The position numbers and the translations under genes were made by a program. From Steinernema hermaphroditum (taxonomy: Eukaryota > Nematoda > Chromadorea > Rhabditida > Steinernematidae), in NCBI GenBank assembly GCA_030435675.1, contig CM059625.1, forward strand, positions 10,540,001 through 10,604,000: DNA of 64,000 bases, written 5' to 3'. The notes beneath the pieces were generated by a model. The model ran no database searches, was not told the origin of the DNA, and saw only the letters and a program-made list of their open reading frames with translations. This document shows, piece by piece, positions 10,774-31,805 of this stretch. Every line of letters begins with the position of its first letter. Within the stretch, counting starts at the first letter, position 1.

Positions 10774-12212
10774 ATGAGTGTGACTATTCGCGTCTACTCC
10801 GTGATTGTGAAGCTTTCCGATTTGATTTTTCAAGTCATTCAACGTTTTGCTCAGAAGCATCCATATGTTACATTGGTGAGTTATGCCCGGGATGCGAAGC
10901 ATGCTCTAATTTTTGAATTTTTTTCTGGGACACTATCATCTATGTAGATTTTTTGTGGCTGCGCTCGGAAATGGTGACAGTTACAAAACACGTCTATTTT
11001 TCTCTTTAAATGCCTATCTCAAATTTTAGTTCGTTGCTGTTTACTGGTTGTTTCAAATTGCCGGAGCCATAGTTCGTCTATATTATTACGTCACATTGAC
11101 ACATCCAACACTATCGCGCAGTGAATGTAGGAAAATAGTTGTAATCACTGGAGCGTCGTCTGGTATGCCGCCAGTCCAAACGTTTCTGACCCTCAGCACT
11201 TAGGTATCGGATATGAAACCGCAGCTCTTTTATATTCGAAGGGAGCGACCGTATTCATGCTAGTTCGAGATGCTACCAGAGCGAAAATGGCAGTGGATCG
11301 CATCAAGATGCGATTCGAGTCGTTCAACTCGAAGGAACGCTGGACTCTCGGAAGACTCCACACTATTTATGTGGACTTAACGAGTGATGCTTCCATACGA
11401 CTAGCCGCATATCATATCCTGCAGTCTGTCGATAAGATCGACGTTCTTATTAACAACGCTGGTATAGTAAGTTGTTGGTCGTTTTCGCAAACATAGAACC
11501 CTCCAAAATGTTTATATTTTTGTACATTTTTTCAAAATTTACGAGGGTTTTTGCATAATGCATTGTTTAGGGAAGTCATCCGAGACTCGAACGAGTTGGC
11601 CCTAACCGCACAGAAAAAGTCATGCAATCCAACTTTTTTGGCCATGTTCTTCTGACTATTTTACTGCTTCCTTGCATCAAACAATGTTCCGGAAGAGTCA
11701 TCAACGTTAGCAGGTAAATAATAAGATTCAATTAGACATGGAAGTTCTTCTTCAGTCTTGTCTACGACTACTGTGACTTGCCCATTGATGACCTAAACTT
11801 CGAAAAGCGAAAATACAACGGCTTTGTAGCATACTCAAATTCAAAATGCGCTCTGATAATGATGAACCGACATTTGTCTACTATTATCCCCAGCACAAGT
11901 GGGTAACAAGTGGCAAACAGTCACGTAAAGACATTTTCAGTGGCCACCTTCTACAGTGTTGATCCTGGAATAGTTGCAACGCCAATAGGAGATTGCTTTG
12001 TAGAACATATATTCGGTTCTCGCTTCGCGTGGTTGATCCAGCCGCTAGCTCGCAGTGTTTACTCGCTCATCGGCAAAGTATGTGTAAATGACGGCACTCA
12101 GTACAGTCTTCCTTATAGACAACCCGACAAGGTTGCCAAACAATTCTTAAGCTATGTATTAAGCCGGTGTGCGAGGAAGAGAACGGAGAATTCTTTCAGA
12201 ACTGCTCTATAG
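10774..12212 (+). CDS. Membrane-anchored short-chain dehydrogenase/reductase (retinol-dehydrogenase-like)
   Basis: Exons 10774-10875, 11030-11162, 11204-11466, 11571-11713, 11756-11898 and 11941 onward join with matching phases. An N-terminal hydrophobic segment (FVAVYWLFQIAGAIVRLYYY) should anchor it in a membrane. The classical SDR motifs are intact: the nucleotide-binding TGASSGIGYET, the structural NNAGI, a catalytic serine after VINVSS, the catalytic pair YSNSK (Tyr and Lys), and VDPGIVATP. This is the layout of retinol dehydrogenase and DHRS enzymes, which use NAD(P)(H) on retinoids, steroids or other lipids; the substrate is unknown. The end is uncertain. The frame used by exon 6 stops at 12210, but the family-like C-terminus (ENGEFFQNCSIV ... 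ELCKDLW) is in the next frame from about 12170, so either a base is missing or gained near 12150-12170 or there is a cryptic splice. The second frame runs into the acidic ORF below. Confidence 0.82.
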
Positions 12213-12330
12213 TCAAAAATCAAAGCAAATTCATTAGAAACAAAGAGTTATGTAAAGATCTTTGGTTATCGACAGTTTTGGTGAGTGAACGTACCTATAA
12301 GTCATTGCACGTTGTTGACTGCTTGCAGAA

Positions 12331-13504
12331 GTTCTATCCTGCTCAGATGAGCTTCAGTGACCTCTTTGACGTTCAATACTACGATAAGCACATGTATGCA
12401 GTTCTTCTCAAGAAAGCGATTCATGAAGTAGACAGCGATGATGATACTTTATCCATTTGTGAAAGTGATGCTACACTTCCGTGCTCCTCGTCCGTGTGCG
12501 GAGGACGATGGTGCGACGATTTTGGCACTGAGGACGAACTGTCCAACGATTCATTGTTCAAGGACCCTAGAGGCGAAGATGACTTGAATGTTAGTGCGGT
12601 GTCCCTCATTGTGCATCCGGGAAAGTATCTGTACCCGGTCGAATTTCTTGACGAAGAACTGGAATACCGAAACACTCTTTTTAAACGTCCGTGGATTTCG
12701 GATCCTGGACCAATATACGACAACATCAACATACTGGAACACTCTCCGTTGGCATCGTTATTCAGCTCCGAGTCGGAAAGTGCTTACTATGGTGATAACG
12801 ACGATGAATTTTACTGGTCCAAAGACGAGTTGAAAGCGTATATAGACGATCCCGACGATGATGACAGTCTCCTGTATTTGTTTCCCCGTAATATCAAAGC
12901 CGATCAATCCAGTACAAACAATTCGAGCGTAGCGGACTTGAGCGAGTCTAGCGAAGCTGATGAAGGCCACTTCTTATCCGATAGCGATATTTACCGAGGT
13001 CTCATGCAGTATAAAACGAGCATTTCATTTCCGACGATGAATGATCCGGACAGCGTGCCAGAGAAGTCGAAATGCACCACTCCAGCTGAACTAGACAGAA
13101 GCAGTCCCCATGTGGAGGAAGAGCAAGCCAGTCCAACTCAGAGCGAAGAAATCTCCTCTACCAGAATTAGCAACCCAGAACCTGACGACTCTCCATGCAC
13201 TTTAAGAGAAAGCAACGAACAGCAAAGAATTATACGACTAGAACGAGAACGAGCTAGTGCTAAACAAGATGACCCATTTGCAGACTTCGCTATCGATAGA
13301 TTTACGTATAGACTAAAAACAGACCCCACGTGGCTGAAGCTTTTCGACGATAGAAGTTCGCTTGGCCAAAATTGCGAAGACATCCAATTCACTGCTCCCG
13401 AGCCAGCTTTGGAGTATCCCGATATTTCACTGAAAGCAACAAGAAGGGAATCAAAACTCAAAAAGAGGTGGACCTCTATGAAGAAGCTTTTCAAACGTTC
13501 ATAA
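12331..13504 (+). CDS. Acidic, Ser/Asp/Glu-rich protein of unknown function, possibly fused to the upstream dehydrogenase
   Basis: A TTGCAG acceptor ends at 12330; the first ATG after it is at 12348 (MSFSDLFDVQYYDKHMYAVL). The frame continues to a stop at 13502-13504, about 385 aa. It is dominated by Asp, Glu and Ser (for example IDDPDDDDSLLYLF), lacks cysteines in a repeated pattern, has no membrane segment, and ends with a basic cluster (KLKKRWTSMKKLFKRS). No family is recognised. A 48-nt GT-AG intron (12283-12330, multiple of three) separates it from the dehydrogenase C-terminus in the same frame. It could therefore be the C-terminal domain of a fusion, or a downstream cistron trans-spliced at 12330. 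Composition suggests an intrinsically disordered protein. Confidence 0.65.
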
Positions 13505-13753
13505 AACACTAATATACTTTTTCGGTGTTGCTTCCGAGTAAATATGCGAAAGAGTCCGATAAATGGTCATTGTTGTTTGTTCCCTGTCACCAACGAGATG
13601 AGGAGATGCGATTGACAGAAGTGTCCGCGTACAAAAAATTCTAATTATTTGCCTATTCATTTGGACAGGTGGCAACTGTCGGCAGACCATAGCTACACCC
13701 CACCTCCTATAAATAGTGCACTTTAGAGGAAGAAGTCTTATTTTACCAGATTA

Positions 13754-15577
13754 TGAAAGCGCCACTTCTCCTTTTAAGTTTTTGCTTCGCCTTGATGGTA
13801 AGACTTTAATCTTTTGATGGCAAGCGGCCAATCGTCTTTTGTAGATATCAGTGGAATGCTCATACGATGATAGTACAACTGTTATTGGCGATAATGAATC
13901 TTCGAGCATTTGGGAATACTTCAACTTTGGTATGCGACTAGTTACAATAGAAGCATAACTCGCGTTATAGCGGATTTCTCGTGGTTGCGTCGGCTACTGG
14001 AAATGATTTTTGGGAATTATTTGATACCCGACAGCGACATTCCTGATGCAGTAAATGGGCAATTTTTTTTACTAACGACAACTTCTGCTCCGTTTGAAAT
14101 GACACGACCGCCTTGGATTCGTAACATTACGTCGACAAGTAGGGCGCGACGAGCAATATGTCCTTTCATGAAGTATTCTTTAGGGATGTACACTAGGTTA
14201 ACACCATTTTTACCATGGACACGCAAAAGCTATCCATACAACGTAAGAACTGTAACACTGGACCCTTCTACAACTGCAACTCGACAAACAACTACCGCTC
14301 TTCCTTGGACTACAGAAAATTTGCAGCGCTCTCTTTTATTAAACAAATTAACTTCGAATTTGTCTGAAAGGCCTAATGAAATTGCCCTCCCGACTGTCAG
14401 GCCCTCTTCTGTTGTGTCTTCCAGCGGCGGTGCGAAGAAGGATTCATGCGAACGATGCCGTGAGTCTTATGTTTTCCTTTTAGTGATCCGAGCGTTCGAG
14501 ATGATTTGTTTTCCTTTTCACGCTTTCGTATAATTGGAATCTTTTTACAAAACAATCGAGCATCATCGAACGGGGCGAATGTTTTCATTTAGCGAAAATC
14601 ACATACTTAGTCATCGGGATTGCCTGTCTACGCCCGATTCCTCGCATAACAAACGATCCCAGGAACAGAAGTGAATTGTGACATTTTCAGGTCCAGGAAA
14701 AGAATGCACCATCAATTACAAAAGTTTTGAGACGTCAGAAGCGGCATTTCAGTATGCTTACGATCACAGTACACCTGTGAGCGAAATGCTGAAGACAGTG
14801 TTTCAAGTCTGTTTCTTTGTTCGTTACTTGCAAATAACCAGTGATTTTAAAGGAAACACAGACAGTCGCCAGCACCCCGCCATTCACATGGAAAAACACG
14901 GCGACTCCAGAAGTTGTGCAACTTTTCACAAATTTGCTTCGTCTTCACCGCCCGAATCGCAGCCTCGTAGCAGGCGTTTTCACGGGACTCGCACTGCTGG
15001 GAACTGCTGCAATCACAGATACAAGGGGTATCGTGATTGGCTTAGAATATCCTCAGCGTGCCCACTATTGGGAAGGAGTGGGAATGAAGCATGCGCTAAA
15101 GGTAATGCTGTACGTAATGAATGTTCAGTTCATCTAATTAGACTGGAATAATGAACCGGATACAAATGCGATCAGTGGAAGGAGTAGATCGAGCTATCCA
15201 AAAGTTGGCAATGTCGGAACCGAATGCTTTCGATTTCATCTTTCTGGTGAGCTGTTGAAATACAACAATGGAAATTGCAAGAGCAAGTTCTAGGATGATT
15301 CGAAGCAAGTGAATTATGTGGACGATTACGAACACAGCGTCCGACTCCTTCGCAGTGGTGGATTATTGGTCATAGTCGACGTAAGTTTCTTGTTAAACTG
15401 GTGATCTGATTCAATTCTTAGGCACTGTGTGAAGGAGGAGTACTTTCCGGTCCTGACTACATAAACCCAGATGCAAGAGTTGTGCAAAGCTTGAACAGAA
15501 GGATCAAGGTCGACAGTAGAGTGACAGCTTCTATGCTTCCCTTTTCCGGTGGTACATGGCTGATAATCAAAAAATAA
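13754..15577 (+). CDS. Secreted O-methyltransferase-like protein with a Ser/Thr-rich N-terminal extension
   Basis: Exon 1 is a signal peptide (MKAPLLLLSFCFALM), joined to a short acidic exon, then to a 490-base exon rich in Thr, Ser, Arg and Pro. The catalytic half begins PGKECTINYKSF. It shows features of the family-3 (catechol/caffeoyl-CoA type) O-methyltransferases: TPEVVQLFTNLLRLHRP before the first strand, an FTG turn, the FDFIFLD strand with its metal-site aspartates, YEHSVRLLRSGGLLVIVDAL, and a final GGTWLIIKK strand. These enzymes use S-adenosylmethionine and a divalent cation to methylate hydroxyl groups. The usual glycine-rich D-x-G-T-F-T-G motif is altered to VAGVFTGLALL, so activity is doubtful. 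The stop is at 15575-15577 and a poly(A) signal follows at 15663. Exon phases agree where checked; the 5' exons are assigned on frame continuity alone. Confidence 0.7.
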
Positions 15578-15662
15578 CGATCCTTGTTGATTGCACATTG
15601 TGTTTTTCACTTTACTACGATCCTCATTAACTGCACCTTGTATTTGTCATTTCGCTAAAAGT

Positions 15663-15668
15663 AATAAA
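15663..15668 (+). promoter_or_regulatory. Poly(A) signal of the O-methyltransferase-like gene
   Basis: AATAAA lies 86 bases after the stop codon, a normal distance for this contig. Confidence 0.6.
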
Positions 15669-15819
15669 GTTTCAAAATGAAGCACAAAAGTTATGTACAT
15701 GTCGTGATCTTTATATATTCAAAGGCCTCATAAAGCACGGAACATTGAGCGAACAGACAGTAGACATTCTTCTCATTTTCGGCTGCCGATCGCGCAAACG
15801 CGGGCGCACGAGTGGTGAA

Positions 15820-17403
15820 TCAATCGGCAACAAATCTCGCCGACATGACGAATAATAAGGAGGCGGTCAGAATCACAAATGTGAAAATGGCCGCCAAACT
15901 GCTCAACGCACATCTCCATCCGCATTCGGGAGCCGACCATTTCTGTTCCAGCGCCGCGTACCGATGGTCTGAGACCAGTGGCATGTTGAAGTCATTGCTA
16001 AGGCGGGTCTCCAAAAACGGCAAACAGTCGAGCCATTCGCTGTCGGCGTTTTTGCACCGCCAACAGTCCTCTGTTTGGGCGCACAGTGCCAGCCTGTAAG
16101 GTGATCATCTCAGTTTAGCAAATGGCCGCGCGCTCTTCTCGTTCGAACGTTCCGTCCGTTTCTCTAAATGTAAGTCATCACTGCTTTATAAACATACCAG
16201 TAAAGTACAGCCCTTGTTTGTCTTGAATTCTGTAGATAGCGGAAAGAGCAGTTCTGGGGAGTGATAGCTGAGAATGGGAAATATTTGGCAAAACCTTAAA
16301 ACACGGTATGAGAAGAGGGAGTTCGATAAAGTGTACCAAATTGTTTATGTTCTTGAGGCGAACGTATTCCTATCCTCAAATAGCTTGTAAACTTTGAGTC
16401 CGATGGGTATTCCATGATCTGATCAGATATTATTTCATGTGAGGAACTTATCCAGTAAACTTCGTCGTATTTTTTCAAAGAATCCTTTACTGTAGCTGTT
16501 AAGAAAGCAGTATAACTTTGTGCGAACTTACTATCATCAAGAACGGCTTGTACGCATCGTTCATGTATTTCTCTCTGTTTGTGGGTATCAGGTCATCGGC
16601 GACGACGACTTCCACATTTCGGATATTCGCAAGTATGCCGCGCAAATGCTTCTAAAAGGACGATGTTTGCGACAGGATATGATGTGCGCTTGGTTATCTG
16701 ATATAATGTAACACTGATCACCGAAACGATATTCAGATCTCGTGTATCCAAACCGATAATATCAGCAATGTCCTTGCAGTGAAACATTTTCATGTCACTT
16801 TGCCTACTTACACTGTTCCCTCCAACATACCTTCTGATGTGCGTGATCTCCAATATCGTAAACGAGAATAGGAGTCTCTTTGTAGTATTTATGAATGGAG
16901 CCGATTAGGACTAGCAGTTGCGAAAGAAGCTCTGAGTCTGCTGCGACGGCAAATGATGCTTCGCGCTTTGGCGCTGCATCGGCGAAAAATTTCGGGTTTT
17001 TACAGGGGAAAGCAGCGCCAGTGAGATTCCGTGCATTGTTGCCGTCCGTGTTGTAGCCATAACAAACATCGAAAGTGCCACATTTGCACTCCTCGGGCGT
17101 CAAGTCGTCGATCCATTTCGCACCGAACTCCAAATTCGCCCGCTGTTCGAACACTCCCTAAATTTCTTTGTCAATCATGTTCTCCTTATATATAAAGCAC
17201 ACAAGTACGTAGCACAACACTGACATATGTGTACGTTTCGAATAAAACAGTCACATATTTACATTTAGGTCGATGCGAAGAATTCCGTAGATAAGTACAT
17301 ATGAAAATGATAAAGCGACTATGAGTAGAAGGACGACCTGTTTTTTGGGCAATACAGAGCGTGCAAGACGGGAATATTCGTTTGTTCTGCAGTTATTTTG
17401 CAT
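15820..17403 (-). CDS. DUF1647-like type II membrane protein
   Basis: Exon 1 (17403-17263) encodes a cytoplasmic stub and a membrane anchor (VVLLLIVALSFSYVLIYGIL), a type II layout typical of Golgi enzymes. Exon 2 (17157-16831, 109 aa) has CKCGTFDVCYGYNTDG and the nucleotide-sugar-fold-like stretch LIGSIHKYYKETPILVYDIG. Exon 3 (16651-16532) ends DAYKPFLMI. Exon 4 (from 16495) has KKYDEVYWISSSHEI, resembling the family's YKPL...VWWMDSS segment. A probable last exon starts at 16093 with LALCAQTEDC and ends in a hydrophobic tail. This matches nematode DUF1647 proteins, whose enzymatic role is not established; a glycosyltransferase-like function is inference. Exons 3 and 4 join in frame only with a GT...CA intron or one extra base. 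The exon-4 to exon-5 link is the least certain part. Confidence 0.62.
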
Positions 17404-19645
17404 CTCTGCCGAGACTTAATATTCACGAGCACGACGAGCAGTTTGGACTCGAGGTTCCGCGGCCCATGCGCGTTCGAATTTGCGTGTATCGATCATAGAC
17501 CTCCCACAATGATCCCCAGACGAATGCCCTGCAGAGAAGCATGCAGAATCTTTGACCACAACATTGTCGCAAATGACCTAATATTTTGCACAATCTTCAC
17601 AATCAAAAAGTGTTTTTTACTTGATATGTTCAGGCATTTACATACGATTGTTATTATTAAATTTTGCTTGTACGGTTTCTTATCATGTTATATTGGTTTA
17701 TTGTTATGTTTATTGTCTCTGTTATACCCTTAACAAACCCGATAAATATCACTTTTTGACCCGAACCTGTTCGTGGATTCACCTTATTTCCAAGAAGGGT
17801 AATAATTGTCGCCTTCCCTTTCATCTCCTAATTCCTAAAAGAATGAGATGACTTGTCATTTGATCGGCAACTGTTGCGTGTGTGCGTGGTTTGAGTCAGC
17901 CGTTGAATGCGAGCGCACCTCTGCCTATGTCTCATTTTAGTTGTTGTAGGACAGACCTCTCTACTGTCATCGCATGCTGCATCAGCATCGGTGGACTGGC
18001 AGAGCGGCAACGCCTGTTCATTCCCCATTCCTGGACAGAGGGGTTCACAATGCGAGTCCAACGCTAAGTGATGGTGGAAACGGACTGGACGTCGTCTATG
18101 CACCACTTCCTCACATGGCGCTCCTTTCTACACGTCTATAGGTAGTTTTGATCGACGCGCAGTGCGAGCGAGTAATGGTCACATTGGCGCTTTGTGTCGT
18201 CTTTCCGATGATGATCGTTGCGAAAGACTTTGGGCCGTGCGGAAAGAACTGTGAGGGAGGAGGTCGAGCGAGTGAACGCGCGCGCGAACGAGCAAGCGAG
18301 AGCAAGCAGAGATGACCGTCACGCGGGTAAATCGCTTGCGATGCGAAGACGTGCATTGCTAAAGTGAGTGCGAATCGACAATGGCAACCTATTTTTGATC
18401 CTTCTTTGGTAACATTCGTAACATCGACGTGATTGTTACTTTGTATTATGTCGCCCTACACGACTTGATTTCAATTTTTAGTTTAAATCTTAAATGGCTC
18501 ATACCCTTAAAGGCGGGATACTGTAATTCTTCTCATCGATGCTATTGTGTGCGGCATGTTCTTACATTTTCACGAAAACCGTGACTTTTTGCTCATTTCT
18601 TTTCCTTACTTGCATACCTTTCGTGCGCAAATCTGAGCATATCTCTGCAGGTCAAGGAATATACAATCCTTTTTGACGGGACGGTGGTGACCTTCGCCAC
18701 CTACGGGTTCGTATCGCATGACAATGTGTTGAACATTGGGGCACGAGATATTCCTGTGATTAACAGCTTTCGCTATATCATCTCGCGCTACCATCTCTTC
18801 AAAAATACTATCCGATGTTCATTTTTTAGCTGCGTTCACTCGTTTTCGCGCGCATTTTCTCGTTCGATCGGATGGATCTGTAGGATATTATGGCGCCCCT
18901 GTGCATTCACTTTTGAATTCACATTCATTCGATCTCGCTCGCTACCTTGTGGGTCAGTTATTTCTTTTTTTTTGCTCCACAAGCGCTGTGGTGATTGGCG
19001 CTGTTGCAGCGTTGATGGCCTTTGTCTGCGATAGGCATTTTACCGCCACCTACCGACGCGCTGCTTGCCGCCCGACCATTCTAGAATTGGTTCCGATCCA
19101 TTCTCTTCTTCTTCAGTGTGTTGTAGTGGTTTCAGTTCCTAATAACTCTGTGGTTTCTCGTAAGTGCATGTCAGTCATATTAATATTTATGAAGGTAAAT
19201 CACAAATTATTTCCGCTTCAATCAATGTATAAAGTTATTTGATTCTTATGTAGAGGCCCCAGTATTGAAACTTCTGAAACTCATTTCAAATCCACCATTA
19301 CAGACGTTAATTTCTATTTCCGACTGGCGCCGCCGTTTGGTTAGTACTGCCTTTTTCGTGCATGATTTTCGGTGGGATTAGTCGACTGTAGTCGTTGTGT
19401 AAGTTTATTCGCGTTATTGACATTTTGCATTCGTTTGTGACGACTCATATCTGATTATGATGGTGTGAGTGTGCGGTGTGGTGAATCATCCTTTCTCGTA
19501 CGGTATAAAGAGAACGCGACCTTTTATTTGTTTCTTTGTGCCTGATATTGATATCGCGTGTACATTCGTTGAAACCTTCAAATGTAGATCAACTGATTTC
19601 AGCGAAGATTTTGTTTCAGATCCCGGTACAGGCTTTACAGTTATC
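17404..19645. other. Intergenic region between divergent DUF1647-like and myosin genes
   Basis: No ORF here has recognisable protein features. The region should contain both promoters and any 5' UTR exons of the myosin gene. A purine-rich, CG-repeating block lies at about 18240-18310, and a TTTTGTTTCAG acceptor sits at 19610-19620, just before the myosin start, consistent with a 5' UTR intron or spliced-leader addition. Confidence 0.45.
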
Positions 19646-27186
<7,541 letters not shown>

Positions 27187-27230
27187 TTCAACCTTTCACT
27201 TGATCTTTGCCGAATGTTTAATTGAGTTGT

Positions 27231-27236
27231 AATAAA
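27231..27236 (+). promoter_or_regulatory. Poly(A) signal of the myosin gene
   Basis: AATAAA occurs 45 bases after the stop codon, supporting 27184-27186 as the true end of the myosin reading frame. Confidence 0.65.
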
Positions 27237-27590
27237 GTTTTAATGTGTAATAACATTCGTTCAGCCCTTATCGCGGATATTCTTTCGCTTAACATAAACT
27301 GTACTTTGCAGCTCTTCACCCTTGATGCCATTAAGGATTTCATGTTTTGTTGCTCATTCAGACGCGAAATTGTCGAAGTTCCTCATGGCCACGTGCTCTC
27401 GTTCTTCCATGATCAAACAAGAGAAACCTGTGCTTCTTAAACGTATTTATTTAGTTAGCTAGAGCTTTGGATCAAATTTTACAATCACGATTATGCAATG
27501 ACAATGTTTTCTGTTTTCATCAACGCGAAAAGAATTTACAAGTTATTTGAGGAGCGTTTTAGAGACAGGTTCCTTAGTACAGAAACACCT

Positions 27591-30034
<2,444 letters not shown>

Positions 30035-30369
30035 TTGTGGGAGGCCCTCCTCACATGGAACAAGACATGCCGATTACACCAAGGGCCACAGGAGTTTCGG
30101 CATTGCCAGTCTTCAGACTTTCTTCCTTCTTGTCTCCTTCTCCGCGGCCTAAACGAAGGATTTAAATCAGAGTTGCAGCACACATCATACCCAATTCATC
30201 CTGGACAGCGCGAACAACAAGCGAACGGCCAACAACCGAGTTATCTCCGTGTAAGGACCCATGTAAGGAGGACTAAAATATTGCTAGCATTCATAACTGA
30301 AACTGGGATAGGATTGAGTACGAGGAAAAAATCAAATTTAAATATGCTGGAGAAGCGTAAAGAAAAAAT

Positions 30370-30450
30370 GTGGGCCAGAAGCGGAATCGAACCCGGACCC
30401 CAAAAACGACAGCCAAGGCACTATCCAGGTCAACCACACGTGCACTTTTC
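30370..30450 (-). repeat. tRNA-like element, possibly a SINE head
   Basis: On the minus strand an A-box-like TGGTTGACCTGG is followed about 30 bases later by the B-box-like GGTTCGATTCC and then a TTTTTTC run. The acceptor and T stems do not pair properly, so a working tRNA is unlikely. A tRNA-derived SINE or a decayed tRNA gene fits better. A tRNA covariance model scan would decide. Confidence 0.35.
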
Positions 30451-30906
30451 TTCATCGTTGGTGAAGTTGCCTATAGTCGTTTGGCCATAATTTGCGAAGG
30501 GTGTTTACATGACCTGGTATGCGTATCAGCAGGCGCCCTTTTGCAATTGACATTCACTAGTGTAGGTATACCTGTGTGCTAATTTTCAGCTCGATCCGAG
30601 GCGGACACTTCGGAAGGTTCCCTTGTTAGAGAAGAAACTCACATTTTCTCATGAGAATGGCGACATGGTTCATTCCTTCCTGCATTCGACAATCTTGACT
30701 GGCGAGAATATATTTAGATGTAGCATTTCCCTCTTGGAAACTGGTAACTGTTAATAGTTTGCATTTAGTGAGCGAGAATGGATCGTTTATGTTTTGTCGT
30801 ACTGTAGTTTTGTTCATTAACGTGAGTGGAACTCCTGTCGCTAAGATGTCAGCCAGTAAGCTAGCAGCTCACAGGGATAATCTAATTGTTGCAAACGTTA
30901 CGTATG

Positions 30907-30956
30907 TCAACTTCTTTGATTATCAGAACGAATATCAACTTCTTTGATTATCAGAA
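30907..30956. repeat. 28-bp tandem duplication
   Basis: The 22-base core starting TCAACTTCTTTGATTATCAG occurs at 30907 and again at 30935, a simple two-copy tandem repeat. Confidence 0.8.
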
Positions 30957-31527
30957 TGATCTTTGAAGACTGTTTATTTCGTTTGCTGTCATTAATAGAA
31001 TGCGGTGCGAGAGATATACAATCCTGAAATAAAACCGGAAGTTGTGTGAGGGTTGTTCCATCGGTTGTTCTTTCCGCTATATATATATTTTATGTACGGA
31101 ATGTTATTCGGTTTCACTGTTCTATAGATAGGATGGTCTTAAACAATGTGTGGGTTTTCTTGTTGCTTGAAAGTGTCCGTGAATTGGTCAGACGTCGGAA
31201 TTACGTTTACGTTTCTATAGATAGGCTGGTCTTCGATGAGGAAATGCGATAGCGCAGAACACCTACGAGAATTCGATATCTTGGAACGACGTGCCTGATT
31301 GCGTTGTGATGCGTTGTTTCAGCATCTGTGAAGATCCTATTGACTGTGCGAAGGGAAGCATCGTGGAAGATTTGTTCTTACTTGAGCTGTTCGTGCTCGT
31401 AACTCGTTCGGCTTGTTAAACACGTGTTTTGTTTCAGAGGTGGACTGCTCTCCTTCGAGAAGGAGCTGAAGCTGCAAAACTGGTAAATCATTGATTGCGT
31501 TGTGGCTCTAATGAGATTGCATTTCAA

Positions 31528-31785
31528 TCGGCTATATTCAACTTCCAGAGTTTAATCTCGGTTCTCCTGCTTCTTATTTGCACGTGTGCCTACCTGCGCT
31601 CGTTGGTGCCAAATATAATTGATCGGAATAAGGAGGGGTAATATCTGTCACCTACTTAATGTATCAAACGATCTTGCTTAGGTTACCCGGTGTGTTTTGG
31701 AAGTGTGCCCGCATTGGAGAACGTTTGAGCCCGTGGATTAGCGCTGGTTGCTTTTTTTATGGCCGCAGTCGTTCTTTTCTTTTGA
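31528..31785 (+). pseudogene. kish (TMEM167) gene with several lesions
   Basis: Two exons (31528-31637 and from 31682) match kish, a small secretory-pathway membrane protein of about 72 aa. The first reads [20 protein letters not shown] and [17 protein letters not shown], the second LPGVFWKCARIGERLSPWI. Three oddities are visible. There is no ATG: the residues before SAIFNFQ are preceded by TTTCAA where an acceptor TTTCAG would be expected, and the candidate upstream exon ends CTG, not ATG. A run of seven T at 31752-31758 shifts the frame; with one T fewer the end would read FFMAAVVLFF and stop at 31783-31785 like the family. As written, the frame continues into POP7 (31806). I infer a decaying copy, but a sequencing error at the T run is possible. 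Confidence 0.7.
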
Positions 31786-31805
31786 TTCTTCTTGACGTTT
31801 CCATC

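Larger units (their letters stand above)
30035..31500. other. Non-coding stretch inside the rearranged block
   Basis: No supported gene. It contains a tRNA-like element (30370-30450, minus strand), a 28-bp tandem repeat at 30907-30956, and a related pair of short segments (CTATAGATAGG-TGGTCTT) at about 31122 and 31214. A candidate small 5' exon ends at about 31481 (AACTG before GTAAATC) just upstream of kish. Confidence 0.5.

Noticed and set aside
12421..13509. Several minus-strand frames opposite the acidic ORF
   Set aside because: They are reflections of the Asp/Glu/Ser-rich plus-strand codons; the plus frame is longer and has a clean start, acceptor and stop.
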